DNA from: an uncultured Bacteroidales bacterium
Lineage (GTDB): Bacteria; Bacteroidota; Bacteroidia; Bacteroidales; Muribaculaceae
Length of the DNA: 64,000 bases
Direction: 5' to 3'
Assembly: GCA_902786725.1 (NCBI GenBank)
Contig: CADADP010000004.1
Location: 1-64,000 of the forward strand
Shown here: in pieces, positions 44,032-53,210 of the stretch
Layout: each line of letters begins with the position of its first letter
Position numbering within the stretch: position 1 is the stretch's first letter
Translations under genes and position numbers: made by a program
The notes under the pieces: model-generated
The model's input: only the letters and a program-made list of their open reading frames with translations
Told to the model about the DNA's origin: nothing
Databases searched by the model: none

Positions 44032-45285
44032 TTAAATGTTGTGAGAAATAATATCGTTAGCCGCGAAAAGTGCGGTAATCATATCCACTCCGGTGGAGTC
44101 GGCCAGCGAGATGGGGTTGTGTCCGCTTAACACGGCTCCTATGGCCCATAGATTGGGGACGATGTGTCCGTTGATGGCAGGATGAAGCGAGCTGTCGGTA
44201 TGCACGCCAAACTCCATGTAGGGTTGTGGGTCGTTGAGCCGAGGCGAAGTCCATGAGTCACGGCCCTGTGTGGCATCCACGTCGAGGTTCATAATAGGCT
44301 CTATTATGCTGTCTTGAGTGGCCACGAGACCATTTCCCATGAATGAGCCTGTGGCGAGGATGAAGTTGTCGGCGGAGAGTTTCTGGTCGGGGAGGTTAGA
44401 TGCGGTGACGCTGGCGATACGGTCGGCAGAGAAGTTGGCTTTCCTCACGGTGCTGCCGAGCATGAACGTTCCACCCAGATTGAGAAATCGCTTGCGAAGT
44501 CGTGTCTGAAGCCGCACTCCGGTTACGGCCGGAGGCAGAGTGGATACGCAGAAGAGCGGTCGTGTGACCATTCGCCGCAGGTATTTCAGATTGTTGTCGT
44601 CGGCGATGCCGATAACCGCGGGTATGAGAATAGCCTCTTCGCCCGAGATGGCACGGTTAATTTCGACCGATAGTTGGTCGATGGCCGCTTGTTCCGAGAG
44701 GATGCGTGCGATATTTGTTGCCCTCATTTCGGTTTGGCTGGTGCGCAGGTTCTCGATTGCCGGAGTTCTGACCTCGGCCACGTTGCACTCAAGTCCGCAC
44801 TGCTGCAGTCCGTGGCGAAGCAGCGCGATGGGGAAATCGATGTATCCGGCTATGCTCACGAGCAGCACACGCCGGAACGGGAATGATAGTTGAGAGTCGG
44901 CAGTGATGTAGTCGTCGAGAGTGAGCCATGCCGGCTTGGGGATACCCAGTGGCGAGATGCGGTAGTGGTTGGCCTCCGCGTTGCCGCGAACCTTGATGCC
45001 GGCTGCGGCGAGCAGTTCTTGCGCATGTGGCGCGAATTGCCTAAGGGCCTGAGTGCCAATCACCTGATAGGGGTGAGAGGCCGGTAGTGACTCGCACTCT
45101 TGGAGAGGGGCAGTGACGACCGAGCCGTCGGGGTTGTAACCGAGCAGTTCCAGCGAGCCCGATGTGAAGTGTAGTCGGCTCTGCCCGGTGGCCAAAATAG
45201 CTACTCGCTGGCCTTGCTCGGCCAGAGTGATTCCGGCCGTGAGTCCGCTCAGACCGCCTCCTATTATGATGGTGTTAAACTTCAT
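44032..45285 (-). CDS. glpB: Anaerobic glycerol-3-phosphate dehydrogenase subunit B
   Basis: A 417-residue flavoprotein with an N-terminal FAD-binding fold (IIIGGGLSGLTAGITLAEQG) and the C-terminal ADSTGVDMIT region typical of GlpB. It forms the soluble AB dimer that oxidises glycerol-3-phosphate to dihydroxyacetone phosphate. Its start overlaps the glpA stop by 11 bp. Confidence 0.92.
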   Translation of the reverse strand: MKFNTIIIGGGLSGLTAGITLAEQGQRVAILATGQSRLHFTSGSLELLGYNPDGSVVTAPLQECESLPASHPYQVIGTQALRQFAPHAQELLAAAGIKVRGNAEANHYRISPLGIPKPAWLTLDDYITADSQLSFPFRRVLLVSIAGYIDFPIALLRHGLQQCGLECNVAEVRTPAIENLRTSQTEMRATNIARILSEQAAIDQLSVEINRAISGEEAILIPAVIGIADDNNLKYLRRMVTRPLFCVSTLPPAVTGVRLQTRLRKRFLNLGGTFMLGSTVRKANFSADRIASVTASNLPDQKLSADNFILATGSFMGNGLVATQDSIIEPIMNLDVDATQGRDSWTSPRLNDPQPYMEFGVHTDSSLHPAINGHIVPNLWAIGAVLSGHNPISLADSTGVDMITALFAANDIISHNI

Positions 45286-46927
45286 TCTGAGGGAGAGTAG
45301 AAGGTGTGGGTGAAGAAATCAAGTTTGTGCCGCAGAGGGCTTGATAAGTCAAGGCCGAAAGTTGCGCTTCGCTCAGAGTAGCGCCCCATGCTACGGGTCT
45401 AATGCCTTTCCAACGCTCGGAGAGGAAAGTGTTAAGGTCGGCGATGTGCTGCTCCGGTTTCCCATCTCGCTGGGCCATCATTGCGGCTGCCCGGCATGCG
45501 CACATCTTGCCTTGGCATGTGCCCATTCCCAGGCGTGTTCGTCGGCGTAGCCGTGCCAGAGAAGATGCTCTGAGTTGTGAAATGGCGTAATCAACCTCGG
45601 CGGTGCTGACGTGCTCACATTCGCACACGAGGGCGCGTTGCTCCGGTCTCTCGTCGTGAATCATATCGATGCGGGAGCCATGCCGTCCTTCGGCCGCGCG
45701 GTGCGCGAAGCTGACGGGTTGCAAGAGCTCGTCTTCTTCGTTGGTCTCAGGGCCTGGTTCCGACCCGGGAAGAGGTGTGTCGGCTGTGGTGCATCGAGCC
45801 TTAGAGCCGAGTTTTTTGCAGACAAGGTCGGTGGCTTGCTGCGCCATGAGGCGATAGGTCATCATTTTGCCACCGGTGATGGTGATGAAGCCTTCTAAAC
45901 CGTCGCGTAGTGCGTGGTCGATGCAGACGATGCCGCGACTGATGTCGCGTCCGGTTGCGGCTGAGTCGGCGGCCACAAGCGGCCTGATGCCGGCATAGGC
46001 GCGCAGAATGCGCGTTGATGCGAGTCGTGGCACGAGTTTCACGCCTTCTGAGAGAAGCAGATCCACTTCGTGGTTGGTGACGTGAGTATTGTCGATTTCG
46101 GTGAGCGGAACCCTGTCGCTGGTGGTTCCGAGCACGCACACGATGTCGTCCGGGACGAGGATGTCGCCGTTAGAAGGCTTGCGGCATCGGTTGATAACCA
46201 TGTTGTTTACCCGGTGTCCGAATATGAGTAGGGCGCCGCGAGCCGGGAACATATTGAGCGTGACACCGGCAAGCTGTGCTATGTGCTGCCCCCATATTCC
46301 GGCGGCATTGACTATTACCGGAGCGTGAAACTCGGCGCGGTTGCCGTTTTCGTCGGTTGCCACTACACCCACTGTGGCTGAGCCAGATGTGAGAATCCGG
46401 GTAACGGCATGGTGTGTGAGAATGGTGGCTCCGTGAGCCTCGGCGTCGAGCACATTGGCCAGAGTGAGGCGGAATGGGTCGATTGCGGCGTCGGGCACGC
46501 GCACCGCGCCAATTAAGTTGGGGTTCACGGCCGGCTCGAGCGCGATAGCCTCTCGAGTGGAGATAATTTCGGCATTGATGCCAGCTCCGACGCATGCATC
46601 AGCGAACCGGTGTTGATAGTTCAGGTCGTCGCCGGGTAGGGAGATAAACAAGCCGTCGGTTTCTTCAACACAGTGGCGTGCGATGCGTCGGAGAATCAGG
46701 TTCTCGGCCATGCACTCGGCAGCATTGGCCGGGTCAGAGACGGCGTAGCGTGCTCCGCTATGCATGAGCCCGTGGTTGCGGCCAGTGGCTCCGTGGGTGA
46801 TGTCGTATCTCTCAATGAGCAGGACTTTGAGGCCTCGCAGCGCGCAATCGCGCGCCACACCGGTACCGGTGATGCCACCACCGATGACAATTACGTGGAA
46901 AGAGTTGTTGTTGCGAGGGTTGCTCAT
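45275..46927 (-). CDS. glpA: Anaerobic glycerol-3-phosphate dehydrogenase subunit A
   Basis: A 550-residue FAD-dependent dehydrogenase of the DAO family. The dinucleotide fold VIGGGITGTGVARDCALRG is at about residues 14-32. The C-terminal BFD-like [2Fe-2S] domain shows CECEHV and GMGTCQGKMC. It is the catalytic subunit for glycerol-3-phosphate. Together with fumarate reductase or cytochrome bd in this window, it gives an anaerobic or low-oxygen electron chain. Confidence 0.94.
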   Translation of the reverse strand: MSNPRNNNSFHVIVIGGGITGTGVARDCALRGLKVLLIERYDITHGATGRNHGLMHSGARYAVSDPANAAECMAENLILRRIARHCVEETDGLFISLPGDDLNYQHRFADACVGAGINAEIISTREAIALEPAVNPNLIGAVRVPDAAIDPFRLTLANVLDAEAHGATILTHHAVTRILTSGSATVGVVATDENGNRAEFHAPVIVNAAGIWGQHIAQLAGVTLNMFPARGALLIFGHRVNNMVINRCRKPSNGDILVPDDIVCVLGTTSDRVPLTEIDNTHVTNHEVDLLLSEGVKLVPRLASTRILRAYAGIRPLVAADSAATGRDISRGIVCIDHALRDGLEGFITITGGKMMTYRLMAQQATDLVCKKLGSKARCTTADTPLPGSEPGPETNEEDELLQPVSFAHRAAEGRHGSRIDMIHDERPEQRALVCECEHVSTAEVDYAISQLRASSLARLRRRTRLGMGTCQGKMCACRAAAMMAQRDGKPEQHIADLNTFLSERWKGIRPVAWGATLSEAQLSALTYQALCGTNLISSPTPSTLPQNEV

Positions 46928-46950
46928 GTGGATAAAATGCTAATGAAAAA

Positions 46951-46981
46951 CAAAGTTAGTAAAGATTTTTGAGGAATGCAA
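46951..46981 (-). promoter_or_regulatory. Promoter of the glpABC operon
   Basis: On the minus strand TTG (complement of 46979-46981), a 20-nt spacer and TAACTTTG (complement of 46951-46958). The -7 box is 24 bp before the glpA start. Confidence 0.7.
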
Positions 46982-46991
46982 CAAGAAGTGG

Positions 46992-47017
46992 GGGATTCCG
47001 CTATGGGATTCCGCTAT
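46992..47017. repeat. 13-bp tandem duplication
   Basis: GGGATTCCGCTAT occurs twice in a row, perfect, in the gap between glpA and the endonuclease gene. Confidence 0.8.
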
Positions 47018-47050
47018 GTGGCCGTGTGGCGGGAAGTGGTGAAAAGCAGA

Positions 47051-47076
47051 GGCGGCTTTCGGATAGGAAAGTCGCC
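47051..47076 (-). terminator. Terminator of the endonuclease gene
   Basis: GGCGGCTTTC (47051-47060) pairs with GAAAGTCGCC (47067-47076) with one G-T pair. On the minus strand a T-rich run follows. It is 70 bp downstream of the stop. Confidence 0.55.
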
Positions 47077-47145
47077 CCATTGTCGCGTTAAAGAAGTTAA
47101 GCAGTTTCTTAACGCTTTTGAGTGTGAGTTATCGTCAAGGCGGAT

Positions 47146-49542
47146 TTACTTGATAATAACCTTCTTGGAGTTGTCGTCGGCGCAAACCACGTAGATGCCG
47201 GCGGGCAGGGAGATGTTGTCGCGTCCGCTGACAGTGCACTTGTAAACGAGTCGAGCCTCCATGTCATAGACTTCGAACTTAGTGGTCTTACCGGCCTCGA
47301 ATATGAGGTTGTGTCCGCTCACGTATGCGTCCCAAGTCTGTCCGTCGATAACGTTGTCGATAACTGTAGATACCTTGTAGTCGGTGATAGAGATGTCGTC
47401 CACATTGAAACGTCCACCGGCCGTTTTCTGTATTTTGAGGCGAACCGCTCCCTGAATGTTGACACCGGAGAAGGAGAGTTTTTCCCAATTCTCGTCGATT
47501 TCGAGGTCTTGAGCCACGATTTGCCAAGTGGTTCCGCCGTCGTTAGAGATGAGAACGTTGAACTTGGGAGTGGCTTCGCTTGCGCTCCACTTGGCGGCGT
47601 AGAACGAGATGGTTCCGGCGCCGTTAGGTTTATCGGCGAGCATTTCGATGCTTGAGTCGGCATTCTTGCCGAGTCGGCACGAGAGGCCACCGTTCTTGTG
47701 GCTATCGGCCCAAATGCCGGTATTGTTGAAGCTCCAGTTGCACATATTACCTTCCACTTCCTTAGTCCAGTAACCTCCGCTTGTGAGGTCTTCCCACTCT
47801 TCGAGGAATGTCTGAGGCTCGGCCACGATGCCGGTGATGGAGGCGTTGGTGCCGTCGAGTGTGTAGGTGCTGGCGGTGATGGTGCCGCTGAAAGTGCCGG
47901 CAGTGGCAGTGTTCTTGAGTCGGATGTAGAACGTTTCGCCGTCGGCGGCCATAGTGATGGAATTGCTCCAATTGGCTTTGTCGAGGCTGAGTTCGAAGTT
48001 GCCGGTCACATCCACATCCACGTCCTCGGTGATATACTCAGTGTAAACCGACGACTCCAGAATGGGCGAAGCCTCGCCCGGAGCGCAAGAGATAATCATG
48101 CCTCCGGTGGGGATGGTGATGCCAATAATGGGTGTGGGCGCCAGTGTGGTAACAGTGATTACGTTCGACTCTATGGTGCTGTATGTGAGTTTGTAGCGAT
48201 AAGTGGTGTTTGGCTCCAGCCCAGTAACGGTGTACTTGCCTGTGGAGGCTGTCACGTTCTTGGGATAGCCGCTTAGCAACTCTTCGGCATTGTCATAAAC
48301 GTAGAGTTTGTAGGTTGCGCCGGCTCCGCTGACGTTGGTCCAGTTGGCAACGAACGAGGTTTCGGTTACGTTGGATGCGGCATTGGCGGGTATTCCGTCC
48401 ACGGCCTGAGCCGACAGATTTACCACTGCGCTAACCTCGCTGCTGCTGATGGTGAGTGTGGCGGTGTTGGTTCCGGCAACGGTTGTGATGTATTTAACTG
48501 TAAGGGTTGTTCCTGCATTGGCGTTGGCAGCGGTGATTGTCGTCACGCCGGAGGTGGAGAAATGGTTGCTGCCGCTGAGCGAAACAGTGAGGTTTTTAGT
48601 AAGGTTGGCTCCCTTGACGGTGATGGTGGAAGTTACCTCAGTGTTGATGGATATAACGCCGAAATTGATTGCCGATGTGGCACTGGGCGAAGTGAGGACA
48701 GGTTCGGTGGAAACTCCGCCGGGTACCCAGCCCACGGTCTTCTGGTTGCCCCAGATGTGCTCGGCCAGTTCTGGGTAGTCGATAAACGGGTTGCGGTTTT
48801 TCTGCTTTGCGTATGCAGCGTCGTTGCGCTTAGTTTCCTTTTCGCTGACAGGGTCGTTGCGGTGCCATTCCAGGAGCATATTCAGAGCCCAATTGGAGAA
48901 CACCGGGTACTTGTTGCCGGCGAGCATTTCGCTGTTCCACGACGAGATGAGGTTGTTGTAGCATGTGGCCATGTAGAAGTAGGTGCGAGCGAAGTCGCCC
49001 TTGAACTCATCGTCGGGTTCCCACACCTTGCCGGAGTATCCGCTGTAGGTGCTGGTTCCAAGTCGTCCGCGTCCTGTATATCCATTGCTTTTGTTCACGA
49101 GTCGTACTCCGTCTGCGCAAACCCCAAACGGGAAATTGCTACGTTGGTTATTGACATAACCGTCGGTGGGATAGAGGTGGAATATGTCGGAGTAGCAATC
49201 GTTTTTGTTGCCTCCCCACCAGCTCTTGGGGAATGAGTGCTCGCGGTTGACGCAGTCGCCCACGTTGCTATAGCTACCGCACTTCTTGAAGCTGGATGCC
49301 TTCCATGGTGTGGTGGAATACATGTCGATCAGGTAGCCGTTTTCGACGTCGGTGGTTTGATAGGCGTCCCAGAGTCCGTCGTAACCGATGTTAGTGTGGC
49401 TGTTAATCTTGTTGTAGAGAGCGGTGAGCAGGGTTTGTCCGTACTTGCCTTCGGCTGTGGAGTAGTACCCTGAAGGAATAGCCGCTTGGATAGCGTTGAA
49501 CGCGATGAGGCATGCGAAGATGCCGGTTAGATAACGTTTCAT
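47146..49542 (-). CDS. Secreted endonuclease I family protein with T9SS sorting domain
   Basis: A 798-residue exported protein. After the signal peptide (about residues 1-20) comes an endonuclease I (EndA/NucM, PF04231) domain with NREHSFPKSWWGG at 99-111 and DIFHLYPTDGYVNNQRSN at 119-136, the His-Asn/Mg2+ active site. Beta-sandwich modules follow: a repeat-like Ig domain, a fibronectin-type stretch (VTGLEPNTTYRYKLTYS) and a lectin-like module (FYAAKWSASEATPKF, GGRFNVDDISITDY). The last ~75 residues are a type A T9SS sorting tail (VYDMEARLVYKC, LPAGIYVV, KKVIIK). It would reach the surface through the T9SS encoded at 16-23 kb and digest extracellular DNA or RNA. Confidence 0.9.
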   Translation of the reverse strand: MKRYLTGIFACLIAFNAIQAAIPSGYYSTAEGKYGQTLLTALYNKINSHTNIGYDGLWDAYQTTDVENGYLIDMYSTTPWKASSFKKCGSYSNVGDCVNREHSFPKSWWGGNKNDCYSDIFHLYPTDGYVNNQRSNFPFGVCADGVRLVNKSNGYTGRGRLGTSTYSGYSGKVWEPDDEFKGDFARTYFYMATCYNNLISSWNSEMLAGNKYPVFSNWALNMLLEWHRNDPVSEKETKRNDAAYAKQKNRNPFIDYPELAEHIWGNQKTVGWVPGGVSTEPVLTSPSATSAINFGVISINTEVTSTITVKGANLTKNLTVSLSGSNHFSTSGVTTITAANANAGTTLTVKYITTVAGTNTATLTISSSEVSAVVNLSAQAVDGIPANAASNVTETSFVANWTNVSGAGATYKLYVYDNAEELLSGYPKNVTASTGKYTVTGLEPNTTYRYKLTYSTIESNVITVTTLAPTPIIGITIPTGGMIISCAPGEASPILESSVYTEYITEDVDVDVTGNFELSLDKANWSNSITMAADGETFYIRLKNTATAGTFSGTITASTYTLDGTNASITGIVAEPQTFLEEWEDLTSGGYWTKEVEGNMCNWSFNNTGIWADSHKNGGLSCRLGKNADSSIEMLADKPNGAGTISFYAAKWSASEATPKFNVLISNDGGTTWQIVAQDLEIDENWEKLSFSGVNIQGAVRLKIQKTAGGRFNVDDISITDYKVSTVIDNVIDGQTWDAYVSGHNLIFEAGKTTKFEVYDMEARLVYKCTVSGRDNISLPAGIYVVCADDNSKKVIIK

Positions 49543-49611
49543 CAGTTGATAATAGTTTTTTGAATTTTTAAGTATGTTAATGTTTGTTTTGAATTGCGGA
49601 TTGAAGTGTCG

Positions 49612-50706
49612 TTATTGTTTGCGCGCCTGTGGCCTTGTGGCCTTGTTTGCCTTTGCGTTTTCATCGTCGTCCTTGCGGACTTTTCCGGCGAGCATTCCGC
49701 AAGCCGCCGCGATGTCTTCGCCACGGCTGCGGCGTATGGTGCATGTGATGCCGTGTCCGTTGAGATAGTCGCGGAACATGGCCATGCGTTCGTCGCCTGA
49801 AGTTCGCAACTTGGGCGCATCGGGAATCATGTGGTAGCGAATGAGGTTGACACGGATGTCGGTGTTAGGCAGAATTTCGCGCAGTCGCTCGGCGTGAGGC
49901 ACGTCATCGTTGAACCACTGCCACATGATGTATTCCACTGAGAGACGTCGCTGGTGCGCGAAGTCGTATTTGCCGAGCATTTCCAGCACGTCCTTGACGG
50001 GATAGAGTTTCTGTATGGGCATGAGCGACTGACGTTCCTCGGGGATGGCATTGTGGACGCTGAGCGCGATGTGTACTTGCGTTTGTTCCACGAGCTGCTT
50101 CAGAGCCGGTTTGACACCGACTGTGGAGACGGTGACACGTTTTGGGCTCCAAGCGAATCCCCAGTCGGAGGTCATGATTTCGATGACCTTGAGTACGGGT
50201 TCGATATTGTCGAGCGGTTCGCCCATTCCCATGAAGACGACGTTGGTTATCGAGTCGCTTTCTGGAATGCTGAGCACTTGATTGATGATTTCGTTTGCGG
50301 TGAGATTACCGTGCCAGCCCTGCCTGCCGGTCATGCAGAAGTAGCAGTTCATGCGGCATCCCTTTTGCGATGAGATGCAGAGCGTGTTCCGGTCTTCGTC
50401 GGGTATAAGCACTGCTTCCACGGCCTTGTTGTCGCCCACGGGGAAGAGGTATTTTACGGTTCCGTCCTGGCTGTGCTGCGCGTTGGCCGGAGGGGTGAGT
50501 CCCACGCAGTATCTCTCGGCGAGTGCGGCCCGGTTCTGCTTGGAAATGTTGGTCATTTCGTCGAATGATGCAACACGCTTAACGTAGAGCCATTGCGCGA
50601 GTTGCGACGCCACGAACCGAGGCATTTGCATGCTTGCGGTGACGCCGCGGAGGTCGTCGAGCGTCATGCCGGCGAGCGGCTTAAGTTGTTTGTTTGTAAT
50701 CTCCAT
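49612..50706 (-). CDS. rlmN: 23S rRNA/tRNA adenine-C2 methyltransferase RlmN
   Basis: A 364-residue radical SAM enzyme that methylates A2503 of 23S rRNA and A37 of some tRNAs. The cluster motif is C117-x3-C121-x2-C124 in SQKGCRMNCYFC. MGMGEPLDN, a conserved SAM-site strand, and the C-terminal methyl-carrying Cys in AAACGML are present. The longer frame to 50736 uses a GTG that overlaps a -7 box (TACCTTTG, complement of 50734-50741), so the ATG at 50706 is chosen. The C-terminal tail is a short basic extension. Confidence 0.94.
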   Translation of the reverse strand: MEITNKQLKPLAGMTLDDLRGVTASMQMPRFVASQLAQWLYVKRVASFDEMTNISKQNRAALAERYCVGLTPPANAQHSQDGTVKYLFPVGDNKAVEAVLIPDEDRNTLCISSQKGCRMNCYFCMTGRQGWHGNLTANEIINQVLSIPESDSITNVVFMGMGEPLDNIEPVLKVIEIMTSDWGFAWSPKRVTVSTVGVKPALKQLVEQTQVHIALSVHNAIPEERQSLMPIQKLYPVKDVLEMLGKYDFAHQRRLSVEYIMWQWFNDDVPHAERLREILPNTDIRVNLIRYHMIPDAPKLRTSGDERMAMFRDYLNGHGITCTIRRSRGEDIAAACGMLAGKVRKDDDENAKANKATRPQARKQ

Positions 50707-50858
50707 TATTGTCTTGAAAAGATGAAAAGGACACAAAGGTACTTATTTATTTTGTAAAAGCGCCATAAAATAGCGATTTTTAACGTTTGGCGAGTGATTT
50801 TCGAGATGTGAGAGGATGCCGATGGGCAGACCGCCGGAGTGAAATGCAGAAAATGACC

Positions 50859-50889
50859 TTGACAAAAAGATGAAAAAAACGTAAATTTG
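50859..50889 (+). promoter_or_regulatory. Promoter of the GH92 gene
   Basis: TTG at 50859-50861, a 20-nt spacer and TAAATTTG at 50882-50889, with a leader of about 40 nt before the ATG at 50936. Confidence 0.65.
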
Positions 50890-50935
50890 CGGTGAGAATT
50901 ATTTAGGCTTTAACAGACAGAAAAGAAATAGAATT

Positions 50936-53149
50936 ATGACGATGATGACCAAAAAGGGAATATGGGCGAGGATAATGGTTGCGGCACTTGCTGTGGCCGG
51001 ATGTTTTGTGTCGGAGGGCGCGAATTACACTCAGTGGGTGAACCCGCTGATAGGCAGTGCCGGAGACGGGAATGTGTGGGTAGGCGCGAGTGTGCCGTTC
51101 GGCATGGTGCAGTTGGGTCCCACCAGTGTGCCCATGGAGTGGCATTTCTGCTCGGGCTATAACCGTAGCGACTCGACGGTTATAGGTTTCAGTCAAAACC
51201 ACCTGAGCGGAACCGGCAGTAGCGACCTGATGGACGTGAACGTGATGCCCGTGACCGGCGAGGTGAAGTATGCCCGTGGCACTGTGGACGACCCGCAGAG
51301 TGGGATGTGGAGCCTGAGTGACCGCCGTCGTGAGGTGGCTGAGCCAGGCTACTACAAGACGTATCTGAGTCGCTACGGCATCATGGCCGAGATGACTGCA
51401 ACGTGCCGTGTGGGCCTGCATCGCTACACATTCCCGGCCAGTGATGACGCCGCGATAGTGGTGGACCTGGAGAGTGGGCAGTTTGACCACGCCACAGCCG
51501 GTTATATCCGCGTAATAGACGAGTGCACAATAGAAGGATTTCGCTTCTCGGACGGATGGGCTCAGGGTCAGCGCGTGTATTTCGCGGCTCAGTTCTCCAA
51601 GCCGTTTAGGTCAGTGCGACTGATAGCCGACGGCAAGGAAGTGCCCGGCGCGAAAGAATTGAAAGCCATGAGCACGTATGGCCGATTTGACTTTGTTACG
51701 GCCGAGGGCGAGCAAGTGCTGATGAAGGTGGGCCTGTCGTGCACATCGATGCAGGCTGCTCGGATGAATCTGGCGGCCGAAATGCCCGGCTGGGACTTTG
51801 ATGGAGTGCGCGCCGCGGCCCGGAAGCAGTGGAACGACGCGCTGGGCCGGATAGAGATAAAGACAGCCGACGATAGTGTGAAGCGCATTTTCTACACAGC
51901 GATGTATCACGCGATGATAGCGCCATTTACCGTGAGCGACGTGAGCGGGAGTTATCGCGGTCACGACGGCAAGGTGCACGGCAATCCCGGCCACCGCACG
52001 TTCACGGCGCTGAGCCTGTGGGATACCTACCGCGCGTGGCATCCGCTGATGACCTTGATACGTCCCGAGATGGTGCCCGAGATGGTGAACACGATGCTCG
52101 ACATCTGCGATGAGCAGGGCCGCTTGCCCATTTGGCCCCTCTACGGCTGTGAAACAGAGGGAATGATAGGATACCCCGCAGTGCCGGTGGTGGCCGACGC
52201 GGTGCTAAAAGGCATAAAGGGCGTTGACCCCGAGCGCGCCTATGCCGCGATGCGAAAGACTGCTATGGGCAACGACCGCGGGCTGCGCGCAAGGCGCGAG
52301 TATGGTTACATACCGTGCGACTCGATGATGCGCAGTGTGGCGTTTGAACTGGAGTATGACTTGGCCGACTGGGCCATAGCGCAGGTGGCGCGAAAACTGG
52401 GCAAGGAAGCCGATTACGACTACTTTATGGAGCGTAGCCGAGGGTATAAGAAAGTGTTTGACAAGAGCATAAACCTGATGCGCGGCAAGGACTCGAAAGG
52501 CGAGTGGAACAAGGCGTTCGATCCGATAAAGCAGATACACTTTGGAGATGAGTTCTGCGAGGGCAACGCGTGGCAATACACATGGCTCGTGCCACACGAC
52601 ATAGAGGGGCTGACCGAGTGTTTCGGAAGTCGTGAGGCTACGATAGCGAAACTGGACTCGCTGTTTGAGATAACCGGTGACCTGGGCGAGGAGGCTGCGC
52701 CCGACATATCGGGACTTATAGGGATGTATGCCCATGGCAATGAACCGAGCCACCACGTGTTGTATCTCTACAACTTACTGGGCGAGCCGTGGAAGACAGC
52801 CGAACGAGTGCGCCAAGTTCTGGGTACGATGTATCACGACGACCCGGTGGGTATGGAGGGCAACGAAGATATGGGCCAGATGTCGGCCTGGTACATTATG
52901 AGCGCGATGGGTCTGTATCAGGTGGAGCCTGCCGGCGGAAAATATGTGTTCGGCAGCCCCATTCTGGACGAGGCGGTGCTGAAGATAGGCAAGAAAAAAT
53001 TCAGGATAGTGGCCCATAATGTGAGCGCTGAGAATAAGTATATCAAGAGCGTGAAACTCAACGGTCGCGCCTACGACAAGTGGTATATTACCCATGAGGA
53101 TATGGCTCGCGGCGGCACGCTTGAGTTCTTTATGGGAGGAGAACGGTAG
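50936..53149 (+). CDS. Alpha-mannosidase, glycoside hydrolase family 92
   Basis: A 737-residue exo-acting, calcium-dependent mannosidase. The signal peptide has a lipobox-like VAGC with Cys 23, so it may be a lipoprotein. The N-terminal GH92 domain starts YTQWVNPLIGSAGDGNVW and shows GSSDLMDV. The catalytic (alpha/alpha)6 domain has GHRTFTALSLWDTYRAWHPL, EGNAWQYTWLVPHD and GNEDMGQMSAWY (about 642-653), with the acid and base residues. It would trim mannose from host N-glycans or yeast mannan. It stands outside a visible polysaccharide utilisation locus. Confidence 0.95.
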   Translation: MTMMTKKGIWARIMVAALAVAGCFVSEGANYTQWVNPLIGSAGDGNVWVGASVPFGMVQLGPTSVPMEWHFCSGYNRSDSTVIGFSQNHLSGTGSSDLMDVNVMPVTGEVKYARGTVDDPQSGMWSLSDRRREVAEPGYYKTYLSRYGIMAEMTATCRVGLHRYTFPASDDAAIVVDLESGQFDHATAGYIRVIDECTIEGFRFSDGWAQGQRVYFAAQFSKPFRSVRLIADGKEVPGAKELKAMSTYGRFDFVTAEGEQVLMKVGLSCTSMQAARMNLAAEMPGWDFDGVRAAARKQWNDALGRIEIKTADDSVKRIFYTAMYHAMIAPFTVSDVSGSYRGHDGKVHGNPGHRTFTALSLWDTYRAWHPLMTLIRPEMVPEMVNTMLDICDEQGRLPIWPLYGCETEGMIGYPAVPVVADAVLKGIKGVDPERAYAAMRKTAMGNDRGLRARREYGYIPCDSMMRSVAFELEYDLADWAIAQVARKLGKEADYDYFMERSRGYKKVFDKSINLMRGKDSKGEWNKAFDPIKQIHFGDEFCEGNAWQYTWLVPHDIEGLTECFGSREATIAKLDSLFEITGDLGEEAAPDISGLIGMYAHGNEPSHHVLYLYNLLGEPWKTAERVRQVLGTMYHDDPVGMEGNEDMGQMSAWYIMSAMGLYQVEPAGGKYVFGSPILDEAVLKIGKKKFRIVAHNVSAENKYIKSVKLNGRAYDKWYITHEDMARGGTLEFFMGGER

Positions 53150-53152
53150 AGT

Positions 53153-53182
53153 TCAGGTTTTGCAACGCGTTGCAAAACCTGA
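53153..53182. repeat. 30-bp perfect palindrome
   Basis: TCAGGTTTTGCAACG is followed directly by its reverse complement, without any loop. It lies 4 bp after the GH92 stop and 29 bp before the mltG start. It may form a hairpin in RNA or serve as a dimer-binding DNA site. Confidence 0.8.
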
Positions 53183-53210
53183 GGAGTAGGGAGTGGTTTA
53201 AAATGAGGCA

